DNA from: Ricinus communis | Taxonomy: Eukaryota; Streptophyta; Magnoliopsida; Malpighiales; Euphorbiaceae | Direction of reading: 5' to 3' | Assembly: GCF_019578655.1 (NCBI RefSeq) | Contig: NC_063262.1 | Coordinates: forward strand, 5,339,582 to 5,403,581 | Length of the DNA: 64,000 bases | Shown here: piece by piece, positions 35,091 through 45,404 of the stretch | Numbering within the stretch: position 1 is the stretch's first letter | Layout: each line of letters opens with the position of its first letter | Made by a program: the position numbers and the translations under genes | Notes under the pieces: generated by a model | Database searches by the model: none | The model's input: the letters and a program-made list of their open reading frames with translations, nothing else | What the model was told of the DNA's origin: nothing

Positions 35091-36388
35091 TTGGGATGGC
35101 AAGCCCCTAGATTGACCCGGCATACTCCTAGGAATACTGCCCCAGATCTAGGAATAGAAAATAGGAACAATATCCTAACCCAATCTAGATTCAATTACTC
35201 CTCCGTCTATGAATGGAATATAGATGGAATGTCAGAATACAATATTCTTGGTCTCTTACAACAGATGACCATGGCAGCCAATGCTTACAAAACCCAAAGC
35301 GGTACCTCTGATAGAGCCATTGCCGAACTCTTCATAGCTGGATTTTCTGGCCAGCTTAAAGGATGGTGGGATTACCATCTCACACAAGTACAACAGTTCC
35401 AAATCCTAGGCGCCATCCAAACCACAATAGAAGGGACCCCCATCTTAGATGAACTAGGAAATCCAATTGAGGATGCTGTATCAACCTTAATCCTAACAAT
35501 TTTCCTCCACTTCATAGGAGACCCTTCTCTTCTGAAAGATAAGAATGCTGAGCTCCTTAGCAATTTAACCTGTAAAAAGCTTAGCAATTTCCAAGCCTAC
35601 AAAGACACCTTCCTGACCAGAGTCATGCTTAGGGAAGATTCAAACCAACCTTTCTGGAAAGAGAAATTCTTAGCTGTCCTACAAAGACACCTTCCTGACC
35701 AGAGTCATGCTTAGGGAAGATTCAAACCAACCTTTCTGGAAAGAGAAATTCTTAGCTGGTTTACCTAAGATACTAGGTGAAAGAGTTAGGAATACCATAA
35801 GAGAAGCCCATAATGGCCAGATCCCTTATGATTTCTACACTTATGGTGAATTAGTGAGCCTTACCCAGAAAGAAGGATTGAAGATATGCCATGACCTTAA
35901 ACTTCAAAGGCAACTCAAATGGGAAATGAAGAAGACTAGGCAAGGACTAGGTAGTTTTTGTAACCAGTTTGAGTATAATCCCATAGAGCCTTCCCCTACC
36001 TGTAAAGGAAAATGCAAAGAAGATTTTTCCAAATCTTTTAAGAAAAAATATTTTTTCAAAAATAGAAAGACTCCCAAAAAATAAAGAGAATTTCTACAAA
36101 AAGCCATCCTCTTCAAAATTTCCAAAACAAAATTTCAAAAAATATTTTAGCAAAATTACTTGCTATAAGTGTGGCAAAAAGGGCCATACTTCAAAGTATT
36201 GTAAGTTTTCTAAAAAACTCCATGAACTCCAAATAGAAGATGAAATTTTAAGCAAAATTTCAGCTTTTCTTGTTGATTCCTCTGAATCAGAATTTTCGAA
36301 TAGTGAGGAAGAGTTTCAAATTGATGAAATCAAAATCTCATCCGATTATTCTGAATCAGATTCTGAAGATATTTCAAAGAATATTAAT
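35091..36388 (+). pseudogene. Viral coat protein domain with CCHC knuckle, copy B
   Basis: Begins GWQAPRLTRHTPRNTAPDL and includes RAIAELFIAGFSGQLKGWW. An 82-bp tandem duplication (35597-35760) shifts the frame in the middle of the domain. A second break near 36080 precedes the zinc knuckle at 36161-36202 (C-Y-K-C-G-K-K-G-H-T-S-K-Y-C). The acidic tail follows. The coat protein cannot be made whole. Confidence 0.85.
35597..35760 (+). repeat. 82-bp tandem duplication in viral coat region
   Basis: Two nearly identical adjacent units (35597-35678 and 35679-35760), both starting CTACAAAGACACCTTCCTGA. Copies A and C have one unit. The length is not divisible by 3, so it is a frameshifting event specific to copy B. 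Confidence 0.93.
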
Positions 36389-37285
36389 ATGCTCACTAGG
36401 CAACAGAAAGCTCTTCTTGAAGCCGTCAAGCATATTAATGACCCCCAAATCCAAAAACAAGTTTTGAAAGAAATTCTAAAAACTGAAACCCTTATCCCCT
36501 CTTCTAGTAAGAACACTTATGATCTTACTATGATCTTAGATAAAGTAAAAAAGCTAAAAACCCCTCTTCCTACCGTTCAAGAACTTCAGAAAGAAATCAA
36601 AGCAATCAAAACTGAGCTTAAAGATTTGAAAGAAAAACAACAAAATGATTTTGTTTTACTCCAAAGCCTGATTCTCAAACAGAATAGTGATTTTGATTCT
36701 AAAGAAGAAAATGATTTTCAAAATCTTGAGGTTTCTGAAAGTGTTCCAGAAAACTTCATTAACGTTTTAAAGGAAATTACCTCAAGAAAATATTTGATTC
36801 AAATAAAACTTATTTTCCCTGGTGATTTCCAAATAGAAACCATCACTTTATTTGATACAGGAGCAGACCTTAACTGTATCAATTATGAGCTGGTTCCTAA
36901 AAGGTATCATCAAGAAACTAAAGAGAGGCTTACTTCAGCCAATAGTTCAAAGATTAGGATTGCGGGAAAAACTGAAGCTGCAATTCTAAATAATAATATT
37001 GCTTTAAAAAATATTTTAATTCTTACAAAAGATCTTCAGCAAACAGTTATTTTGGGAACTCCCTTTATCAATTTAATTACTCCTTTCAAAGTAACTACTG
37101 CTGGTATTATTTTTAAAGCTAAAGATTCAAAGATTGTTTTCCCTTTTATAGAAAAACCCAAAAAGAGAAATCTCAATCTTATTAAAGCTCACTCAATTTA
37201 TAACTTTGAGATAAATGCTTTGATCAAAGGAAAACAAACCCACCTTTTCCACTTGAAACAAGATATGGGTTTGAAAAGGATCTAA
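36389..37285 (+). pseudogene. Viral coiled coil and aspartic protease, copy B
   Basis: A 298-codon open stretch. The first third is a Lys/Glu/Leu-rich coiled coil (VQELQKEIKAIKTELKDL). The pepsin-like retroviral protease follows with the active-site motif LFDTGADLNC (GAT ACA GGA at 36854-36862) and the ILGTPFINLITPF flap-side motif. The protease would process the ORF1 polyprotein. This segment is locally intact but isolated from its neighbours by stops. Confidence 0.85.
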
Positions 37286-37291
37286 AATCAA

Positions 37292-38261
37292 ATGCAAAAT
37301 AATTTTGTCCAAAGAAAAATCTCTGATTTTCAAAAGAAGATTGAAAACGAAGTTTGTTCTGATCTTCCTAATGCTTTTTGGAGACGAAAACAACATATGG
37401 TAGATTTACCATATGAAAAAGATTTTTCTGATAAACAAATCCCTACCAAAGCAAGACCCATCCAAATGAATGAAACCCTAGAAAGCCATTGTAGAATAGA
37501 AATAAAAGATTTAGAGCAAAAAGGTTTGATTACCAAGTCTAGATCCCCCTGGTCATGTGCAGATTTCTATGTTAACAAAAATAGTGAGATAGAAAGAGGA
37601 ACACCTAGGTTGGTGATTAATTACAAACCTTTGAATAAAGCCCTAAAGTGGATCAGATATCCAATTCCAAACAAAAAAGATCTTTTTCAAAAGCTTCATT
37701 CTGCTTTTATTTTTTCAAAGTTTGATATGAAATCAGGATTTTGGCAAATCCAGATTCATCCAAAAGACAGGTACAAAATAGCTTTTACAGTTCCATTTGG
37801 CCAGTACGAATGGAATGTAATGCCCTTCGGATTAAAAAAATGCTTCTTTTGAATTTCAAAAAATCATGAATGAGATTTTCAATCATTATTCAAAGTTTTG
37901 CATTGTCTATATCGATGATGTGTTGATATTTTCAAAATCTCTAAAGCTACATTTCAAACACTTGGAGACATTTTTCTATGTTGTTAAGAAAAATGGTTTA
38001 GTAGTTTCAAAATCCAAGATATCTTTATTTCAAACAAAAATTAGATTTCTTGGACACTATATCTCCCGGGGAACTATTACCCCAATTGAAAGGTCTCTAG
38101 CCTTTACTTCAAAGTTTCCAGACAAAATTTTGGAAAAAATACAATTACAAAGATTCCTTGGTAGTTTAAATTATGTTATGGATTTTTATCCAAATTTGAA
38201 CTGTCTTGCAAAGCCCCTTCATGATAGGTTAAAGAAAAACCCCTCCTTCATTGACCGATGA
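37292..38261 (+). pseudogene. Viral reverse transcriptase, copy B (one frameshift)
   Basis: Order of motifs: RLVINYKPLNKALKWIRYPI, FSKFDMKSGFWQIQI, AFTVPFGQYEWNVMPFG, then a frameshift at an A run near 37838-37855, then IVYIDDVLIFS (YIDD 37908-37919) and IRFLGHYISRG. These are the standard caulimovirid polymerase blocks. The two halves are each open, so only the single slip at the homopolymer and the end near 38261 separate it from a continuous frame. Confidence 0.88.
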
Positions 38262-38733
38262 GCATACAAAGATTGTCCAAAGCATAAAAAGCAAGTTTCT
38301 GAAATACCATGTTTACACCTAGCTGATCCATCTGCATTCAAAATTGTTGATACTGATGCATCAAATCTAGGACATGGTGGGATTCATAAGCAAGTTCAAA
38401 ACAACAAAGAATGTATTGTCCAGTTTACTTCTGCACACTGGAATGATACACAAAAAAACTTTTCAACTATCAAAAAAGAAATTCCTTTGATATTTTTGTG
38501 CATTTCAAAATTTCAAAGCGATCTTTTAAACCAAAAATTTCTTTTAAGGATTGATTGTAAATCTGCTAAAGAAATTTTACAAAAAGATGTTCAAAACATA
38601 GCTTCAAAATAGATTTTTGCCAGATGGCAAGCCATTCTTTCTATTTTTGACTTTGAAATCGAATACATAAGAGGAGATTCGAATTCAATTCCAGACTTTC
38701 TAACCAGAGAGTTTCTTAAAAAACAGGAGTGAA
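38262..38733 (+). pseudogene. Viral RNase H, copy B (broken)
   Basis: The catalytic start VDTDASNLGHGG is visible at 38347-38382, then FTSAHWNDTQKNFSTIKKE, LLRIDCKSAKEIL and, after a TAG near 38611, IFARWQAILSIFDFEIEYIR and PDFLTREFL. The frame closes just before the ORF2 ATG. A frameshift lies between the reverse transcriptase and this domain at about 38255-38275. Confidence 0.82.
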
Positions 38734-38734
38734 A

Positions 38735-40181
38735 ATGCTAAGAAAATCAAAAGCAAAAGAAGAAAAGTCGACAGCAAGTTCAAAGCCTGTCCAAAGTCCA
38801 AAGAAGGAAATTTTGCCTTCTTCTTCAAAGTCCATCAGAACCTGCACCGAAATAATCCAGGAAGAAATTGACTAAAGCAAGGCCGATCCGGCCTAACAAC
38901 AATTGCAAATTCATGAGTGGTTTGCACCGCAAGATCCTAAATTCCTAAAAAGGGTCGAAGAATATTCAAAGCAATTAATACAACTTCAACCCGAAGCCTC
39001 TCCAAAGTCATCCTCCTCCTCCAACAAGGGTAAAGGTATACTTTCTATCCCTTTTTCAAAACCTGAGATAGAAATTTTTCCTCAAAACCTATCTCAGAGC
39101 TCTAAAAGTATTTCAAAACCCAACTCTCAAGAAATAGTTTTGTCACAAATAAAACTTTTCAAATCCAACGAATATATAGAAAAGAAAATTTTTTGAAATA
39201 TTTTGACTACTGAGGAAGGATTCTGTACAGAAAGCCCCTCAAAATTGATTTCAAAGATTTTTCCTCCAAGATGGTATTTCAAGCCCTAGAATATTTCAAA
39301 GCCTTAATCCTACTACCAGTCTATCCTTGAGGTAACTGGTTCTGCAAAGTTCAAACACTTCAAAAAACACAAAGACCATAAAGACCCCGTATATTCCACA
39401 TGCACCATACAAAGAATCCTCCACCCTACAGATTGGGGAATGGATTTACACTCTTCAAGATCTTTTCCAACTTCCCTCCAAAGAACCTACCCATCAAGCC
39501 TAAACACTTCTTTCAACTATTGGGATTACCAACAAGCTTGGTTTAGTACCTTTCTTCTTCAAAACGAAGGACAAAGCCATTCTTGGCTTTTCTACTTCGA
39601 TACAAGCTCAATCCAAACTTCAAAGATCCCCTATTGGTTTAAACAATGGTGAAATTTTTATGGCAATGTCCCTGAGACCATAATTCCAGAAGTTCTACCT
39701 CTGTTTAACCTTTTCAAAGCCCACTACAAACCAAACAAAATAGAAAGACGTTTTCTCCCGTTACTTTTATTTTGTTCAAACTTCTTTCTTCCCTGGGTAT
39801 GTGTATGGTATTTCCATTTCAATCAAGCAACAGATGGAGAAATCATTCTTATCCGAAGGTTCAAAGTCAAATGGTAGGATAAATTTAACCACCAAGAAAA
39901 ATTATCACTAAAGTTGGTACAAAATTTTCTTTCAAAAAATAGCTTATTACTACCTCCGAAAGAACAGACTACTTTCTTGGCACAAAACTCCTTCATAATT
40001 CCAAAGCTAGCGGCGGCTCAGACAGAAGAAGATTTCTTACAGTTGATCAAACAATTGTCGGAAACTGCCTCTTCCAAAGGAAAATCAAAAGCTTCATCTT
40101 CCTCTTACAGCACATTTCATTAGACCAGATGGTGACTCAAACGAATATGACTGTTTTGGGATATGCAAGCCCATCAAATAA
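38735..40181 (+). pseudogene. Viral ORF2 (unknown function), copy B
   Basis: ATG 38735 lies 2 bp after the ORF1 stop (TGA 38730-38732), close coupling typical of these viruses. The same layout as copy A: basic/Ser-rich start, EWFAPQDPKFLKRVEEYSK, Ser-rich linker, aromatic middle and acidic tail. It has stops near 38872, 39194, 39287 and 39650, and a changed tail region at about 40110-40130, so it is more decayed than copy A. Confidence 0.75.
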
Positions 40182-40421
40182 TACTTCTGTAAAGCCCTTG
40201 GGTTGAAAACCAGAAATGGCAGCCCGAGATATTTATGTAATGGGCCAAAAGCCCAATGTAAAAAAAAAGTCATTTAAAAAGAAAAAAGAAAGAAGACAAA
40301 AGACTCTTTAAGCAAAAGATTATCTTTCAAAGCATGGCCGACAACTTCCACAAAAGGAGTGAAGCATCTTACTCCATTATCACAAGACTACAAGAAGAAG
40401 TGGAGCCCCCTTTATTCCACT

Positions 40422-40463
40422 AAGAAGAGCATCCAAAGCTTCAAGAAGAGCATCCAAAGCTTC
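40422..40463 (+). repeat. 21-bp tandem duplication upstream of viral TATA box
   Basis: AAGAAGAGCATCCAAAGCTTC occurs twice in direct succession, 9 bp before the TATA box of copy B. Copy A has one unit at the same place. Confidence 0.92.
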
Positions 40464-40471
40464 AAGGCCTC

Positions 40472-40479
40472 TATAAATA
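40472..40479 (+). promoter_or_regulatory. Viral TATA box, copy B
   Basis: TATAAATA in the same context as copies A and C, downstream of ORF2. Transcription of pregenomic RNA would start about 30 bp downstream. Confidence 0.8.
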
Positions 40480-40735
40480 GAGGAATTTTCCTTAAAAGAA
40501 GGCAGACTGAAAAATACGAAGAAGAACCTCTTGTATTTTTCAAGTCATACAAAGAGAAATATAGTGAGAAAAGAGAGAGTATAGTGTGAGAGTGATAATG
40601 AGAAGAAACACTTTCCTCTTATATTCAATTTCTCCTCTTGTAAGTTATATTTCTTTAGTTTAAAGCTTTCATTTTAAAGATTTTTTCAAAGTTTGTATAT
40701 TTGTTCAAAGTTTGTGTTCAAAGTTTGTATCTATC

Positions 40736-40741
40736 AATAAA
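40736..40741 (+). promoter_or_regulatory. Viral polyadenylation signal, copy B
   Basis: AATAAA about 260 bp after the TATA box, preceded by GTTTGTATCTATC. The same position is found in copies A and C. Confidence 0.65.
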
Positions 40742-40860
40742 ATTTATCTTCTTATTTTCCATTTTTGTTTAAGATTTAACAAGCGTATGCTCTGTGCTTG
40801 CCTCGTCTGAGGATCCTGCACAACAGAAACTTGTTGATCTAATTTTTTCCTCTATTTTGG

Positions 40861-40881
40861 TATATATATATATATATATAT
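40861..40881. repeat. (TA)n tract at right edge of the viral dimer
   Basis: A TA run that starts directly after the viral end (CTCTATTTTGG). Mirrors the tract at 27467-27502. Confidence 0.92.
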
Positions 40882-41069
40882 GATATAATTAATAATTCAT
40901 CAATTACTTATAGAATTAGGAATATTTATGAAATTATGAAAGGATTAAAGTAAAATTAGATTAATTACTTATTAATTCTAATAGGATTGAAAATGTAGTA
41001 AACTAACGTAATACAATATGAATTATGATAATATTAGGTTGAGAATAGATTAATTACTGACTAAATATA

Positions 41070-41116
<47 letters not shown>

Positions 41117-42228
41117 ATATTAGAAATTTTTAAATATTTTTATTTCATTTTTAACTGTATATTTATTTTTTACAAATAGGTATTATGTTAATGTGTAAGT
41201 CTTATGTTTATTATATAATTAACTTATTAATTAATAATTTATTTTTCTAATTAAATAATAATTCTGATTTTAAATAATAACATTTTTAACTATATTTTAA
41301 ATATTTTATTAACTAATAAATTAATATTCTAATTATATGATAATTTCTAATTCTTAAAATAACAATCAATTATTTTGTAGTTTTAGTTTCATATATAATA
41401 AAATAATAATTTTTAGAATAATTCTATATCTATTACATTAATAAATTCTTAAGATATTCGAAATTTTTACTTAAAAAGATATGCTGAATAATTATAAAAG
41501 ATTAAAAAATCTACTAATATTTTCTATAAACTTAATATTTTATTATTTATCTAATCAAAATAATAACAATAACTGTTCAATACATAATAGATGACTAATT
41601 CTATAGATTTTAATGGAATCCTTTGAATAAGATCTATGTAGAACTAAAAACCAGAATTCTTTTCTCATCAATATTGAATTAAGAAAAGAAAAAAGAAGAA
41701 TACTTCTATGCAATTAGAAGATGATTTAGTTGATATTTTCAATTCTTGTCGTCATTCGACATTCATCGTTAGGACCTGAATTCAGACAGAAACTTATGAA
41801 TCTATTCATATTTATGCGACTTAATTTGATATTTAGTTGCCCATTATTTGGAACTGACCTTTTTCATGTCTCATGTGATATGGTAGTTGATAAAAGATTT
41901 AACTTTTAGTTTCATCCAGTGATTATATATAAATATTATGTTACTTGAAGAGCTAGTGATAAAAAGCACAACTTTTTCTTACAGTTATATATTGCCATTA
42001 AGTGCACAATTATCAAAATATTATCAGTACCATCTACTGATGTTTCTGATATAAATTAAAGATATGAAATGGATGTTCCTTCTAAACGATTTGGATTTTT
42101 GTAGACGAGAGAATAGTTTGCTGAGACAATCAGATAGTTTGGTCAACTCTTTCATATGATTAAGTATTCCCTCTGATCCTTTTCTTTTTCCCTCTCTTTT
42201 GTTGGTTGTTTTGTTATATGTTCTGCAG
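40882..42228. other. AT-rich intergenic
   Basis: Very AT-rich, with another (TA)n run at 41075-41114. No gene was recognised. Confidence 0.6.
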
Positions 42229-42369
42229 GTGTATTTTGGCTGGACTATTTATTAAATCAGGCTTTACCCAGGTTGAAATGGTTGATACAACAATCTTTAA
42301 TGGTGTGGCAAGCATGTTTAGCTGCAGGTGTGAAACTGATCCTGAAAGTAAACATCTTTCAGAGCTAAA
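42229..42369 (+). pseudogene. Possible orphan exon, unidentified gene
   Basis: A T-rich stretch ending in TTCTGCAG precedes an open segment that reads GLFIKSGFTQVEMVDTTIF and then MFSCRCETDPESKHLSELK, and closes at AAAG|GTCATT. The residue composition looks like real protein rather than random AT-rich translation, and both borders resemble splice sites. No further exons were recognised nearby and I do not recognise the parent gene. It may be an exon relic of a gene once upstream of LecRK-2. Confidence 0.35.
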
Positions 42370-42633
42370 GGTCATTACTGGTCATTCCTTTTATAATCAA
42401 ATTCAGCTTTGACATTGTTGTGCCGGCTGTTAATTTACCTGTATTTCTTTATATTTCAATAGATTTCTCTGAAGCTTCTTTGCAATGAAAATCACATAAA
42501 TGGTAGTTGAAGCGTGTAAATCAAGTATGTAGGCTAAAGCTAGCTGAAATTATATTAACTAGTTTTTTTTTTTTTTTTGCTGTGTCTATGTGTGTACATA
42601 CCCACAACTTTTTCTGCCTCCCTCTTTCACACC

Positions 42634-44649
42634 ATGGATGCATATTTCTACAACTTAAAGAGTCCATCCCTCTACTTCTCCTTCCTTCATCATCGTCCAC
42701 ATCTTCTTCTTCTTCTTCTTCTTTTTCTTCTTATTATTCTTCCCTCTGCTAATTCAGTTTCATTCCAAATTGCACGATTTGACCTCAGTGACACCAGCAT
42801 CATCTGTGAGGGAGGTGCATATTTTTGTGTTGGAGCAATTGAACTTAACAGTGACTCTTATATGTGTCAAGTTGGTCGAGCCACTTATGCTGAGAAAGTA
42901 CCCATCTGGGATTCCCAAACTAATAGGCTCTCTGATTTCAGTACCCATTTCACTTTTTTCATCGATGTCTTAGCTAGTCCCTCTTATGGATCCGGGCTTT
43001 CTTTCTTTCTTGCTCCTTATGGATTTCCTATACCAACTAATTCAGCCTGTGGTTTTCTAGGCATACACAATATCAGAACCCGGAACTCCAATCATAACAA
43101 CCAAATTGTTCACGTTGTAATTTGACTCTTTTCCAGACCCTGAATGGGATCCTCCAGTTGAACATGTGGGGATCAACAACAACTCACTTTCTTCAGCCGC
43201 TTGCATAAAATGGAATGCAAGCTTGCACAGTGGAGATCCAGCTGACGTGTGGATCATTTATAATGCTACTACCAAGAATCTCACTGTGTCTTGGAAATAT
43301 CAAACAACTTCTTCTCCTCAAGAGAATAATAGTCTTTCTTACATTATTGATCTTAGGGAGGTTCTACCTGAGTGGGTCACTATTGGGTTTTCAGCTTCTT
43401 CAAGAGATTTTGTAGAGAGGCATGTAATTCAGTCATGGGAGTTCAGTTCAAGTCTAGAGATAGATGAAGCAAAGGAAAGGAGTAGTAAGAAGACAAAACT
43501 GGCAGTGGGCCTTGCAGTTTCAATAAGTGTTTTGATGGCTGTGGTGATTATAACATTTAGTGTTATCTGGAGACAGAAGAAAATGAGGGCGGAAACATCA
43601 CAGACAACAAACTTAACATCATTCCATGATGACCTTGAAAAAGGAGCTTTTCCAAGAAGACTTTCTTATAATGAGCTTGTTTTAGCTACCAATAGCTTCG
43701 CCAATGATAGGAAGTTGGAGGAAGGAGGGTTTGGTGCTGTTTACAGAGGGTACCTAACAAATATAAGTATGGCAATCGCTGTGAAGAAAATTTCCAGGCG
43801 CCCAAAACAGGGCAAAAAGGAGTATATAACCGAGGTGAAGATCATCAGCCGGTTGCGGCATCGAAATTTGGTACAACTTATGGGTTGGTGCCATCAAAGA
43901 GGCGACTTCTTGTTGGTATATGAGTTTATGCCAAATGGTAGCCTTGATTCTCACCTTTTTGGAAACAAGGCGCCTCTACCTTGCGCTGTGAGATATAGAA
44001 CAGCTATTGAACTGGCTTCTGCCTTGCTTTACCTTCATGACGAGTGGGAAAAATGTGTGGTGCACCGCGATGTCAAATCGAGCAATATAATGCTAGATTC
44101 AAGTTTTAATGTAAAGCTTGGTGATTTTGGATTAGCTCGACTAATGGACCATGAGCTAGGTCCACAAACAACAGGATTGGCTGAACTCTAGTCTACTTGG
44201 TACCAGAATATGTAACCACAGGCAGGGCTAGCAAAGAATCAGATGTTTACAGCATTGGTGTGGTTGCCTTAGAGATTGCAACTGGAAGAAGGGCAGTTGA
44301 TCCCATTGAGCCCAAACTCGAAATGAGTCTAGTGGAGTGGGTTTGGGATCTCTATGGGACTGGAAAAATGATGTCAGGTGTTGATGAGAGACTCGGAACA
44401 GATTTTGATGGAAAACAAGCGGAACGTTTGATGATTGTTGCACTATGGTGTGCTCAACCTGACCGCAGGCTGAGGCCTTCTATAAGGCAAGCAATTCATG
44501 TTCTTGGTTCTAAAGCTGCATTGCCAAATCTTCCAACTAAAATGCCTGTGCCTCTGTATCATATATCGTCACCATCCTCAGGGGAACCCTTAATATCTCA
44601 CTCAGATATTGACATGTGTTCAAATTCACCTGTAAATTTTGATGGTTAA
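42634..44649 (+). pseudogene. LecRK-2, lectin receptor kinase with two frameshifts
   Basis: Single-exon paralogue of the other LecRK loci. It has a signal peptide rich in Leu, then the lectin domain (VSFQIARFDLSDTSI, VGRATYAEKVPIWDSQ). A one-base insertion at about 43115-43120 breaks the frame at the VEFDSF motif. The middle (NNNSLSSAACIKWN, transmembrane segment near 43500-43570, kinase EEGGFGAVYRGY, VVHRDVKSSN, GDFGLARL) is open again to 44191. A one-base loss near 44180 (GCTGAACT where LecRK-3 has GCTGGAACT) breaks the activation segment, and the last 150 codons follow in another frame. The two changes cancel in length. The first Gly of the ATP loop is also Glu. Probably a pseudogene, unless both slips are assembly errors. 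Confidence 0.9.
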
Positions 44650-45301
44650 TTTGGTCGCCGCTACAGTTTTTTTTTTTTGGTTCCACTTTCTTAATCTCTG
44701 CAGTAATTTTATTTTAAGTTTTTTGCAGATAAACTCGTAATAGTTGTATCCGAGTCCCTGAAGAGGGCTTGAAATACCTGCTGGCAAATTCATACAGAAC
44801 AAAGTAGCAGTTTATCCAAGGTCAATTATATAATATTTTGTTCGAAGTTCTACTTAATCAGTTAGTATCGTCTCTTTCATTGAAGTTACAGTTAGGTCCA
44901 ACTAAATGAAGTGCATGATTCAGATAGCACATGAGTTCTAAATTTGGTATTATTGGTATCAATGCCAATTAAGGTGAAGGTGCTTTGTTAAATTACTTTT
45001 TCTGTGCAAAATTAAAAGGGAAACAGAAAAAATAAAAAGGGCTCCGATATAATATAATATAATTACATTAAAAAAATTAACATTATCGTATTAAGAAAAA
45101 TAATAATAAAAAAAAAAATGAAATGGGGATGATATCATTATGATGAAGGACCAAGGTCATGAATAGAAATGGTAATAGGAGTACTTTCTTTTAATTCAGT
45201 ATAAAATGTGAATCAAGTTGTATTTATTATTGATACTTAATAATTTGTAATTATTATAAAAATAATAATATAATAATAAATTTATTATTATAGTATGTAT
45301 C

Positions 45302-45304
<3 letters not shown>
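44650..45304. other. LecRK-2 3' flank
   Basis: AT-rich flank, no gene seen; leads into a long TA tract. Confidence 0.55.

Positions 45305-45389
<85 letters not shown>
45305..45389. repeat. (TA)n tract, 85 bp, at the edge of viral copy C
   Basis: Uninterrupted TA run directly abutting viral RNase H sequence that begins at 45390. The third TA/virus contact in the window. Confidence 0.95.
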
Positions 45390-45391
<2 letters not shown>

Positions 45392-45404
45392 CACCATAAC
45401 CTAA

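Larger units (their letters stand above)
33541..40860 (+). mobile_element. Endogenous pararetrovirus copy B (florendovirus-like)
   Basis: The longest viral copy, plus strand: C-terminal movement protein, spacer, coat domain with CCHC knuckle, protease, reverse transcriptase, RNase H, ORF2, promoter and terminal region ending at 40860 against a TA tract. The leader and the N-terminal half of the movement protein are missing. Very similar in sequence to copy A over the shared 5.9 kb. It contains stops, an 82-bp duplication and at least two frameshifts, so it cannot express a full polyprotein. Confidence 0.9.

Noticed and set aside
36389..38261. Functional viral protease-polymerase gene
   Set aside because: Locally open stretches exist but frameshifts and upstream stops interrupt the polyprotein; annotated as pseudogene segments.
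45288..45400. Long Tyr-Ile repeat at the end of a viral ORF
   Set aside because: Translation of the (TA)n tract next to the truncated RNase H, not a protein feature.
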